NCBI GenBank assembly: GCA_003534175.1
Contig: DPFD01000003.1
Coordinates: 1-6,445, forward strand
Origin: Chitinophagaceae bacterium
GTDB lineage: Bacteria; Bacteroidota; Bacteroidia; Chitinophagales; Chitinophagaceae
DNA length: 6,445 nucleotides
Reading direction: 5' to 3'
A program made the position numbers and the translations under genes. Each line of letters starts with the position of its first letter. The stretch's first letter is position 1. Below are positions 1 through 5,896 of the stretch, piece after piece. The notes below the pieces were generated by a model. The model was not told the origin of the DNA. It saw only the letters and a list, made by a program, of their open reading frames with translations, and searched no databases.

Positions 1-45
1 TTTGAGGGAATGGTGCTCCCCGGAGAAATTGCCCCCAATGGGTTA
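1..45. repeat. 45-bp GC-rich direct repeat, copy 1
   Basis: This copy matches bases 188-232 at 42 of 45 positions; the differences fall at 24 (A/G), 31 (G/A) and 39 (T/C). It contains GGGA...TCCC and CCCAATGGG, which could form short stems. It begins at the first base of the window, so its true left boundary is unknown. It may be one unit of a longer array or a dispersed intergenic repeat. No transposase or integrase gene is visible nearby. Confidence 0.75.
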
Positions 46-360
46 TTTTTTTCTCGATGTATACCTTGTTCCATGCCATCTGATTTTTAACTGGCAGCTC
101 CCCATATAAATACAATGCATCCCCCTTTTTACCCGCCTTTGGGGAATTGAAAGCGCCGGCAAGATTTCGTATTTTTATCATGAGGGGTTTGAGGGAATGG
201 TGCTCCCCGGGGAAATTACCCCCAACGGGTTAGCTTTCAATCACCCTCCATGGATAGGTTTTCGTTTCATTCCCACTTCCTAATACCACAACCCTTCACT
301 AAGCCACACCGTTGCCCTCTGCATCCCATCGCATATTGTTACATCCGTTGTTCCATCCTC
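46..360. other. Intergenic region upstream of pheS, no supported gene
   Basis: No recognisable gene lies here. Bases 46-187 separate the two repeat copies. A minus-strand frame is open from ATG at 181 to the window edge (60 codons), but it resembles no family I know and runs through repeat copy 1, so it is not called as a gene. From about 241 to 390 the + strand is strongly skewed, with about 55 C against 15 G by hand count. A + strand frame open from ATG 250 into pheS adds 49 low-complexity residues rich in His, Pro, Cys and Tyr; this looks like translated non-coding DNA. Confidence 0.6.
188..232. repeat. 45-bp GC-rich direct repeat, copy 2
   Basis: This is the second copy, 187 bp after copy 1 in the same orientation. 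The self-complementary CCCCGGGG and the stem GGGG-AAATTA-CCCC are intact here; in copy 1 the GGGG has become GGAG. The unique sequence between the copies (46-187) shows no similarity to the repeat beyond short G or C runs. Function is unknown; a REP-like dispersed element is the simplest reading. Confidence 0.75.
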
Positions 361-392
361 TTGCATCATTTCCTGCCTTCCCATTATCTTTG
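361..392 (+). promoter_or_regulatory. Bacteroidota-type promoter of pheS
   Basis: TTG at 361-363 is followed after 21 bases by TATCTTTG at 385-392, an exact match to the Bacteroidota -7 consensus TAnnTTTG at an accepted spacing from the -33 element. The -7 box ends four bases before the ATG at 397, which places the predicted transcript start at or next to the start codon. The pheS mRNA would then be leaderless or nearly so. The box lies inside the longer frame that begins at 250, which argues against that upstream start. Confidence 0.75.
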
Positions 393-396
393 CGGC

Positions 397-1425
397 ATGA
401 ATCAACTGGTCAGTCAACTCAATCAATACAAAGAAGATATCCTACAGGAACCTGTTTCCAGTACAGCAGAACTGGAGGCTTTTCGCATTAAATACCTCGG
501 CACCAAAGGCATTGTAAAAGCATCCATGGCTTTTATGAAAGATGTACCGGCAGAAAACAAGAAAGAGGCGGGCCAGTTGCTGAACGATTTTAAAATTTTC
601 GCAGAAACACATTACGCCCTGCTGAAAGAAAAGATAGATTCAAATGGCCAGGATACAAATCCCTTAACCGATGACACGCTGCCCGGTTATGCGTTCCCGG
701 TAGGTTCACGCCATCCCATCAGCATCATCCAGAATCAGATTATTTCTATTTTCCGACGTTTAGGCTTTACCGTTGCTGAAGGTCCTGAAATTGAAGACGA
801 CTGGCATAATTTTACCGCCCTCAACCTTCCCCTGAATCACCCTGCACGGGATATGCAGGATACATTCTACATCCATACTCAACCCGACTGGCTGCTGCGC
901 ACACACACCAGCAGTGTACAAATACGCGAAATGGAAAAGAAGCAACTGCCGTTAAGAATCATTTGTCCGGGACGTGTGTACCGTAACGAAACCATCAGTG
1001 CACGTGCGCATTGTTTCTTCCATCAGGTGGAAGGTTTATACATCGCTGAAAAAGTTTCCTTTGCCGATCTGAAACAAACCCTGTATTTCTTTGTACAGGA
1101 AATGTTCGGGAAAGATTTTAATGTACGCTTTCGCCCTTCCTATTTTCCTTTTACTGAACCCAGTGCCGAAATGGATATCAGCTGCGTAATCTGCAAGGGC
1201 TCCGGATGCAGCGTGTGCAAACGCACCGGCTGGGTAGAAATCCTCGGTTGTGGCATGGTACATCCTAACGTACTTGAAAATTGCGGCATCGATTCAACCC
1301 GTTATACGGGCTATGCCTTCGGGATGGGAATTGAACGCATTACCATGCTTAAATACCAGGTGAAAGATCTGAGGCTGTTTTCTGAAAACGACTTGCGCTT
1401 CCTGAAGCAGTTTACCGCACAGTAA
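397..1425 (+). CDS. pheS: Phenylalanine--tRNA ligase alpha subunit
   Basis: PheS is the catalytic alpha chain of the cytoplasmic alpha2beta2 phenylalanyl-tRNA synthetase, which charges tRNA-Phe using ATP. The 342 residues match the usual bacterial length. An N-terminal helical arm (about 1-90) precedes the class II catalytic core. Visible signatures are EGPEIEDDWHNFTALN (128-143), motif 2 at GRVYRNETISARAHCFFHQ (192-210) and motif 3 at GYAFGMGIER (305-314), with the family ending NDLRFLKQF (331-339). Cysteines 263, 266, 271 and 274 form CX2CX4CX2C, a possible zinc knuckle also seen in some other bacterial PheS proteins. The start at 397 is chosen because the family begins here and a -7 box sits four bases upstream; the in-frame ATG at 250 adds 49 non-homologous residues. 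pheT is not adjacent, so the beta chain must be encoded elsewhere. No terminator is visible after the stop. Confidence 0.97.
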   Translation: MNQLVSQLNQYKEDILQEPVSSTAELEAFRIKYLGTKGIVKASMAFMKDVPAENKKEAGQLLNDFKIFAETHYALLKEKIDSNGQDTNPLTDDTLPGYAFPVGSRHPISIIQNQIISIFRRLGFTVAEGPEIEDDWHNFTALNLPLNHPARDMQDTFYIHTQPDWLLRTHTSSVQIREMEKKQLPLRIICPGRVYRNETISARAHCFFHQVEGLYIAEKVSFADLKQTLYFFVQEMFGKDFNVRFRPSYFPFTEPSAEMDISCVICKGSGCSVCKRTGWVEILGCGMVHPNVLENCGIDSTRYTGYAFGMGIERITMLKYQVKDLRLFSENDLRFLKQFTAQ

Positions 1426-1458
1426 CACCGCTACACACAGTATACTTTTAGTGAAGGA

Positions 1459-1491
1459 TTGCATTAAATCAGTTCACAGTGGCTATTTTTG
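1459..1491 (+). promoter_or_regulatory. Bacteroidota-type promoter of the hbd operon
   Basis: TTG at 1459-1461 is followed after 22 bases by TATTTTTG at 1484-1491, an exact match to TAnnTTTG. The box ends five bases before the ATG at 1497, again predicting a leader of about zero to two bases. It overlaps the codons that would follow the alternative GTG at 1479, so it helps to decide the start of the gene. It probably drives the three following + strand genes. Confidence 0.7.
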
Positions 1492-1496
1492 CCGAT

Positions 1497-2342
1497 ATGA
1501 TACAAACTGTTGCAATAGCGGGCGCCGGAACCATGGGCAGTGGCATAGCCTTGTCGGCCGCTCTCGCCGGCTATCAGGTGATTCTGCTCGACACATGGGA
1601 AGGAGCGTTGGATAAAGCCTGCTCATCCATCCAGCAAAACCTCCGCACCATGGTGCAAAAAGGAAAACTGGCTGAAGATGAACTGCCAACCGTGTGGGAA
1701 CGTATTCAAACCTCCGCAGATCCCGAAGCCTGTGTGGCAGATCTGATCATTGAAGCCATCGTGGAAAAACTGGAAGCGAAAACAGCACTCTTACTCCGGC
1801 TGGCAGCTGTGAATACACCACACTGCATCATCGCCAGCAACACCTCCAGCCTGTCGATTACCGATATACAGACTAATCTGCCCCAACCTCACCGCGTAGC
1901 CGGTTTGCACTATTTTAACCCCGCGCATATTATGAAACTGGTGGAAGTAATCAGGGGGAAACATACTCATGAAGATACCATTCAACAACTGGTGCATTTC
2001 AGTAAACAACTCGGCAAAACACCTGTAGTGTGTACCGATGCTCCGGGATTCATCGTTAACCGGGTGGCACGCCACTTTTACCTCGAATCGATGAAGGCTG
2101 TTGAAAACGGCACGGCTACTGTGGAACAGATAGATGCTATTATGGAAGCCACCGGCTTTAAAATGGGTCCTTTTAAACTGATGGATATGATTGGGATGGA
2201 CATCAACTTGGCGGTATCTCAATCACTGTATGAAGCATTCGGTCATGAGGAACGATTCAGGCCTTCTGACCTGCAGGTCCAAAAAGTTCAACAGGGAGCA
2301 CTGGGAAAGAAAACAGGAAAAGGATTTTATCAATACGATTAA
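1497..2342 (+). CDS. hbd: 3-hydroxybutyryl-CoA (3-hydroxyacyl-CoA) dehydrogenase
   Basis: This cytoplasmic enzyme interconverts (S)-3-hydroxyacyl-CoA and 3-oxoacyl-CoA with NAD(P), as in beta-oxidation or butyrate-type pathways. The 281 residues match the short single-function family (about 280), not the multidomain FadB type. The N-terminal Rossmann domain carries GAGTMG (9-14), and the acidic D32 at the end of strand beta-2 suggests NAD preference. Catalytic residues fit the family: S117 in SNTSS, H138 in GLHYFNP, E150 and N188 in PGFIVNR. The C-terminal helical domain runs from about 184 and ends with the usual GKKTGKGFYQYD. I choose ATG 1497 over GTG 1479 because the Rossmann strand then starts at residue 4, as is typical, and a -7 box lies over the earlier codons. 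The next gene begins six bases after the stop, so the two are probably co-transcribed. The exact chain-length preference cannot be read from the sequence. Confidence 0.93.
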   Translation: MIQTVAIAGAGTMGSGIALSAALAGYQVILLDTWEGALDKACSSIQQNLRTMVQKGKLAEDELPTVWERIQTSADPEACVADLIIEAIVEKLEAKTALLLRLAAVNTPHCIIASNTSSLSITDIQTNLPQPHRVAGLHYFNPAHIMKLVEVIRGKHTHEDTIQQLVHFSKQLGKTPVVCTDAPGFIVNRVARHFYLESMKAVENGTATVEQIDAIMEATGFKMGPFKLMDMIGMDINLAVSQSLYEAFGHEERFRPSDLQVQKVQQGALGKKTGKGFYQYD

Positions 2343-2348
2343 CATAAC

Positions 2349-3317
2349 ATGGTATTTGTAACCGGCGGTTCCGGCTTGCTCGGCAATGCGCTTATTCATC
2401 AGCTGATTCAGCAAAATAAAAGGGTTCGTGCACTCGTGCATTCCTCACCCCTTCAAATAGAAGGAGTGGAGTCAGTGCAGGGCAGCGTGCTGGATGTGTG
2501 CGGACTAGAAGACTCACTGCAAGGCGTAACCGAAGTATACCATTGTGCCGGTTGGGTGTCTTATGCCCCCGGTGCCGCCCGGCAGCTGTACAAGATAAAT
2601 GTGGAAGGCACCGCCAACGTGGTGAATGCCGCACTCGATGCCGGCGTTCGAAAACTCGTTCACGTAAGTTCCGTGGCCGCGCTGGAAACTTCTGGGGATA
2701 ACAACATACTTAACGAAGAGAGTAAATGGAAATCCGGTGCGGGAAAATCAGCCTATGCCAAAAGCAAATATTACGGCGAAATGGAAGTGTGGCGCGCCAT
2801 GGCCGAAGGCCTGAATGCCGTGGTGGTAAACCCGTCGGTTATTCTGGGCAATGGCAACTGGCACACAGGTTCTACCGCCATGTTTAAATCAGCCTACAAC
2901 AGCTTTCCCTGGTATACGAATGGTGTTACCGGTTATGTGGATGTGGAGGATGTGGCAGCCGCTATGATATTACTCATGCACAACGATATCCAGGAAGAAC
3001 GGTTTGTGCTCTCCGGTCATAATGCTACGTATCGCGAAGTGTTTACCCTCATGGCTCAGGCATTTCAAACCAAACCCCCGAAATGGAAAGTAACACCCGC
3101 CTTGGCTGCACTGGTTTGGAGGCTCGAAAAAATCAAAAGCAGGTTCTCCGGAAAAGAACCGCTGCTCACCAAAGAAACAGCGGCCATGTCGTTCGCTGAA
3201 CAATATTATTCCGGGTTAAAGATTACGGAACGTTTTCCTGCATTCAGCTACACACCGCTCGAAACAACCATCGCGCGTGTATGCGCCTCGTTGCAACAAA
3301 AGCTTAACATTCACTGA
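2349..3317 (+). CDS. NAD(P)-dependent epimerase/dehydratase, extended SDR family
   Basis: This 322-residue protein is an extended short-chain dehydrogenase/reductase, probably cytoplasmic. The nucleotide-binding motif TGGSGLLG is at 5-12, the VSS active-site strand at 106-108 and the catalytic YAKSK (YxxxK) at 136-140, followed by NPSVILG (161-167). Overall it resembles the dihydroflavonol-4-reductase / 3-beta-hydroxysteroid dehydrogenase-like branch, whose bacterial members act on varied alcohols, ketones or nucleotide sugars. The substrate-binding C-terminal half gives no specific hint. The gene starts six bases after the hbd stop and has no promoter of its own that I can see, so it is probably the second gene of that operon. 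A shared role in acyl or ketone reduction is possible but is only inference. No Shine-Dalgarno sequence is present; the bases before the ATG are AT-rich, as is common in Bacteroidota. Confidence 0.9.
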   Translation: MVFVTGGSGLLGNALIHQLIQQNKRVRALVHSSPLQIEGVESVQGSVLDVCGLEDSLQGVTEVYHCAGWVSYAPGAARQLYKINVEGTANVVNAALDAGVRKLVHVSSVAALETSGDNNILNEESKWKSGAGKSAYAKSKYYGEMEVWRAMAEGLNAVVVNPSVILGNGNWHTGSTAMFKSAYNSFPWYTNGVTGYVDVEDVAAAMILLMHNDIQEERFVLSGHNATYREVFTLMAQAFQTKPPKWKVTPALAALVWRLEKIKSRFSGKEPLLTKETAAMSFAEQYYSGLKITERFPAFSYTPLETTIARVCASLQQKLNIH

Positions 3318-3341
3318 TGTACTTTCATAACTGATATTTAA

Positions 3342-4526
3342 ATGCACCTATCCATGAAATCCATTTTCCTCTTGTTGTTTTTAATAACCGGCTCATACAT
3401 CACCCACGCACAACAGGGTTTTTATATTTTAACCGGACAGGTACTGCACGGTGAAACGGGCTCGCCTATGCAGGGCGCTTCCGTGTTTGCCGAAAACACT
3501 ACCATAGGTACCGCCACCGATGCGGATGGTAATTTTAAGTTATGGCTGCCCAATGGAGGACACACCATTTCTGTTACCTACACCGGTTTCTCAACCGTTA
3601 GCCAGCGCTCCGCCTCTTCCGATGCAGATAAGCATATTGTTTTTGCCATCCGGCCACGGGAAGTGGAAATTTCAGATGTGGTGGTGGTTTCTTCCAACGA
3701 AGTGCGCAACGGCTGGGAAAAGTACGGAAGCTTTTTCTTCGATCAGTTCATCGGTACTTCGCTATATGCACGCTCCTGTGTATTCCGCAATCCGGAAGTG
3801 CTGAAGTTTTATTTTTCTAAAAAAAGAAACCGGTTGAAAATTGTGGCTGCCGATCCGCTGCTCATTCAAAATAACGCGCTTGGTTACAACATTCGGTATA
3901 GCCTGGATTCTTTTACGCATGAATATGCGACAGGCGTAAGTTTTTATTCTGGCAATCCGTTGTTTGAAGATGTTACCAAAGAAACCGGAACACCCGCAAA
4001 CATCGCAGCTTCGAGAGAAGCTGCCTATAAAGGTTCTGTGCTGCATTTTATGCGCGGCATCTATCATCAAACCCTGCAAAAAGACAGTTTCGAAATTCAG
4101 TTTGTAGTGCGGTTCAATGAGGAGGAGAAAGCCCTGCCGCTGAAAGATTTTTACAAAGCACTCAATTATAAAAAAGATGTTACACATCAAACCGTAACCA
4201 TCCGCCCCAATCAAACCGAAGTGGGTGTAATTTATCTTGGTGAAAAACCCGATGATGGTTATGTGCAGCTCCGAAACGATTCTACCACACAAACTTCATT
4301 TCAGTTCTCTATTCTTTCCTTCCAGCCACAGCAATCCATTACGATTGAACAAAACGGATATTTCTTTGATCAGTCAGACCTCGTGTTTAAAGAATACTGG
4401 ACCTGGGAAAAGGTAGGAGATATGGTGCCGTATGATTATGGCATTGCGGTAGATTACCAACCGGCTATTCAAAAAATGATAGAAGCAATGATGCAGGCTA
4501 AACCGGAAGCTGTTCCGCAGGAATAA
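3342..4526 (+). CDS. Secreted protein with carboxypeptidase-regulatory-like domain
   Basis: The product has 394 residues. A signal peptide (K6, hydrophobic core about 8-18, likely cleavage near THA-QQ at 21-25) sends it to the periplasm or outer membrane; no lipobox cysteine is seen. Residues about 29-105 form a carboxypeptidase-D-regulatory-like beta-sandwich with TGQVLHGETGSPMQGASVF and a following TDADGNFKLWLP. This is the fold found at the N terminus of many Bacteroidota outer-membrane proteins. The remainder (about 118-394) matches no enzyme I recognise but resembles a Bacteroidota family with NPEVLKF (150-156) and DPLLIQNNALGYNIRY (171-186). There is no TonB-dependent barrel, so it is not a SusC-type receptor. 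The gene starts 24 bases after the SDR gene, probably in the same operon. An in-frame stop lies just before ATG 3342; ATG 3354 (MKSIFLLLF) is an equally plausible start. Its function is unknown. Confidence 0.85.
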   Translation: MHLSMKSIFLLLFLITGSYITHAQQGFYILTGQVLHGETGSPMQGASVFAENTTIGTATDADGNFKLWLPNGGHTISVTYTGFSTVSQRSASSDADKHIVFAIRPREVEISDVVVVSSNEVRNGWEKYGSFFFDQFIGTSLYARSCVFRNPEVLKFYFSKKRNRLKIVAADPLLIQNNALGYNIRYSLDSFTHEYATGVSFYSGNPLFEDVTKETGTPANIAASREAAYKGSVLHFMRGIYHQTLQKDSFEIQFVVRFNEEEKALPLKDFYKALNYKKDVTHQTVTIRPNQTEVGVIYLGEKPDDGYVQLRNDSTTQTSFQFSILSFQPQQSITIEQNGYFFDQSDLVFKEYWTWEKVGDMVPYDYGIAVDYQPAIQKMIEAMMQAKPEAVPQE

Positions 4527-5471
4527 TTATCCTTTCATTACTTTCTCCCATAATAACGGGATGCGTTTAATCCAAACGAGTTCACGTTTTTTTATGGATG
4601 CCTCCTCTGCAGGAGCACCCCAGTAAATTTTATTTCCTTCGAGGCTGCTGCCCACTCCGGTCATGGCCAGTAAAGTTGCATTGTCTCCAATTTCCAATGT
4701 TTTGTTGATGCCGCATTGCCCCCACACGGTAACCCCTCTTCCAATGGTTGCAGCTCCGGCAATGGCAGATTGTGCCGCGAACAATCCATTCGCACCTACC
4801 ACGGTATCGTGTCCTACATGTATCATGTTGTCCATCTTCGTGCCGCGGCCGATAATGGTATCATGACTCACGCCACGGTCGATGGTGCAATTGGCTCCAA
4901 TTTCTACATCATCTTCAATAATCACCCGCCCACAGTCAGGCATCTTCTTATACCATACGTCGCGGTTCTTTTTGGTGTTGTAATAAAACGCGCTGCTGCC
5001 AATTACCGTGCCCGGTTGTATCACTACGTTGTCTCCAATGATGCAATGATCCAGGATGGTTACGTTCGGATACAGGATACAGTTTTTTCCGATGTGCACA
5101 TGGTGCCCTACAAACACAGAGGGATAAAGCGTAGTGCCGGCACCAATCTCAGCCGTATCACTGATCATTTTTTCTGCCGGTATAAATGGCCTGAAGTGTT
5201 CCACAATTTTACAATACGCCTGAAACGGATCTTCCACCAATAATAATGCCTTGCCTTCCGGAACCGGTTGTTCCTGATTGATGATGATGTATGTTGCATC
5301 ACTGTGAATGCATTTGTCGTAATACTTCGGATGATCTACAAAAACCAGATCACCCGTTTCCACTTTGTGTATTTCATTGATGCCCGTTGCCATGCCACCG
5401 TCATCTCCGATGATGCGCGCCTGAGTGAGTGATGCAATCCATTTTACAGAAACCGGTGCAGGAAATTTCAT
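4527..5471 (-). CDS. lpxD: LpxD-like UDP-3-O-acylglucosamine N-acyltransferase paralogue
   Basis: This 314-residue left-handed beta-helix acyltransferase would transfer a 3-hydroxyacyl chain from acyl-carrier protein to a UDP-acylglucosamine, the LpxD step of lipid A synthesis, in the cytoplasm. The N-terminal LpxD-type domain (about 1-100) carries INEIHKVETGDLVFVDHPKY (31-50). Hexapeptide repeats run from about 104 to 275 and include the LpxD hallmark DDVEIGANCTIDRG (187-200). H221 in GHDT aligns with the catalytic His of the AHN motif in classical LpxD. It differs from classical LpxD in being shorter (about 345 is usual), in SSAFYYN (159-165) replacing SDGFGF, and in its short basic C terminus. 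From memory of the family, this form is a second Bacteroidota LpxD-like protein often found beside efp, so its substrate may differ. I prefer ATG 5471 over TTG 5507, because the family starts MKF and a -7 box lies in between. The stop abuts the stop of the convergent gene. Confidence 0.88.
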   Translation of the reverse strand: MKFPAPVSVKWIASLTQARIIGDDGGMATGINEIHKVETGDLVFVDHPKYYDKCIHSDATYIIINQEQPVPEGKALLLVEDPFQAYCKIVEHFRPFIPAEKMISDTAEIGAGTTLYPSVFVGHHVHIGKNCILYPNVTILDHCIIGDNVVIQPGTVIGSSAFYYNTKKNRDVWYKKMPDCGRVIIEDDVEIGANCTIDRGVSHDTIIGRGTKMDNMIHVGHDTVVGANGLFAAQSAIAGAATIGRGVTVWGQCGINKTLEIGDNATLLAMTGVGSSLEGNKIYWGAPAEEASIKKRELVWIKRIPLLWEKVMKG

Positions 5472-5484
5472 ACAATTGTTTTCG

Positions 5485-5518
5485 TAAAGGTATAATGTGA
5501 ACGACAAACTTCTTCAAA
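5485..5518 (-). promoter_or_regulatory. Probable Bacteroidota-type promoter of the lpxD-like gene
   Basis: On the minus strand, TTTG (complement of 5515-5518) is followed after 22 bases by TACCTTTA (complement of 5485-5492), which matches TAnnTTTG at all fixed positions except the last. The predicted transcript start, four to five bases further on, leaves a leader of about ten bases before ATG 5471. It lies within the longer frame that would begin at TTG 5507, supporting the shorter protein. Confidence 0.5.
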
Positions 5519-5719
5519 TTTTCATTCCATCTTCAGGCAATCCTTCTGCTTTTGTACAGATGCGCATGCGTTGCTTTTTATTTTCCATCTTTCATTTTTA
5601 CATCATTCATCTCCCGGGTGATTGTCTGTTTTATCTTCCATTTTCCACACGCTATTTTAAAATGTTGATAAAATAGTTGAGAATTTTTTTTTCGTTAGCA
5701 AAATTTATTTTTAATATTG
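5519..5719. other. Intergenic region, no gene seen
   Basis: No open frame with protein-like character is present on either strand. The + strand is T-rich and pyrimidine-rich. A short motif TTCCATCTT occurs at 5525 and 5583, with a related TTCCATTTTCC near 5636. ATGCGCAT at 5560-5567 is an isolated palindrome. From about 5650 the sequence becomes very AT-rich (a run of T's around 5684-5692), as expected ahead of a promoter for the downstream hairpin and terminator unit. Confidence 0.5.
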
Positions 5720-5795
5720 TGAAGGGATTTTATATCCCTGTACTTACTAACCCATCCATTATAACAAAGTCCGGTACAAAATACCGGGCTTTTTT
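5720..5795 (+). ncRNA. Putative small RNA or leader RNA ending in an intrinsic terminator
   Basis: Two hairpins in a row lie in a stretch without a gene. The first pairs AGGGAT (5723-5728) with ATCCCT (5734-5739) around a five-base loop. A linker of about 26 bases without obvious structure (5740-5765) follows, then a strong terminator (5766-5795). Upstream, TAATATTG at 5712-5719 matches the -7 consensus TAnnTTTG at five of six fixed positions, but no clear TTG sits at the right distance; TTCG at 5691 is the nearest. I do not recognise an Rfam family. It could be an independent small RNA of about 75 bases or an attenuator in the yicC leader. Boundaries are approximate. Confidence 0.35.
5766..5795 (+). 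terminator. Strong intrinsic terminator, + strand
   Basis: The core stem GTCCGGTA (5769-5776) pairs with TACCGGGC (5782-5789) with one T-G wobble, around the loop CAAAA. AAA at 5766-5768 extends pairing into a run of six T's (5790-5795). The T-run lies only on the + strand side, so it stops rightward transcription. No + strand gene ends upstream: the nearest is at 4526, with a minus-strand gene in between. Confidence 0.85.
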
Positions 5796-5896
5796 ATTTC
5801 AGTTGCTCACCGCATTTTGTAAAACCATACACAGAATTTGAAGGTAATCTCATCGCTAAAATGAATTAATATATCTTGCAGGAATAATAAGGTGGT

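Noticed and set aside
1..232. CRISPR array
   Set aside because: There are only two repeat copies, the 142-bp spacer is far too long and no cas gene is present.
250..396. N-terminal extension of PheS from ATG 250
   Set aside because: The 49 added residues are low-complexity and unlike PheS, and the promoter -7 box at 385-392 lies inside them.
1479..1496. GTG start of the dehydrogenase
   Set aside because: A -7 box covers these codons, and the family normally begins just before the Rossmann strand, which fits ATG 1497.
3762..4292. 176-codon minus-strand frame opposite the secreted-protein gene
   Set aside because: It is rich in Cys, Ile, Phe and His with no family resemblance, and it lies opposite a well-supported gene.
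4602..4615. Hairpin CTCCT-CTGC-AGGAG as a terminator for the convergent operon
   Set aside because: It has a five-base stem with no T-run on either side and lies within codons for the conserved GAPAEEAS region.
4716..5243. 175-codon + strand frame opposite the LpxD-like gene
   Set aside because: The minus-strand hexapeptide protein is clearly real; this frame is its antisense shadow.
5472..5507. TTG start adding 12 residues to the LpxD-like protein
   Set aside because: The family begins MKF at 5471, and the likely promoter box lies within the extension.
5560..5567. Palindrome ATGCGCAT as an operator site
   Set aside because: It is a single short palindrome with no partner site and no clear position relative to a promoter; it is expected by chance.
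5525..5646. Repeated TTCCATCTT-like motif
   Set aside because: It is too short and imperfect in a T/C-rich background to separate from chance.
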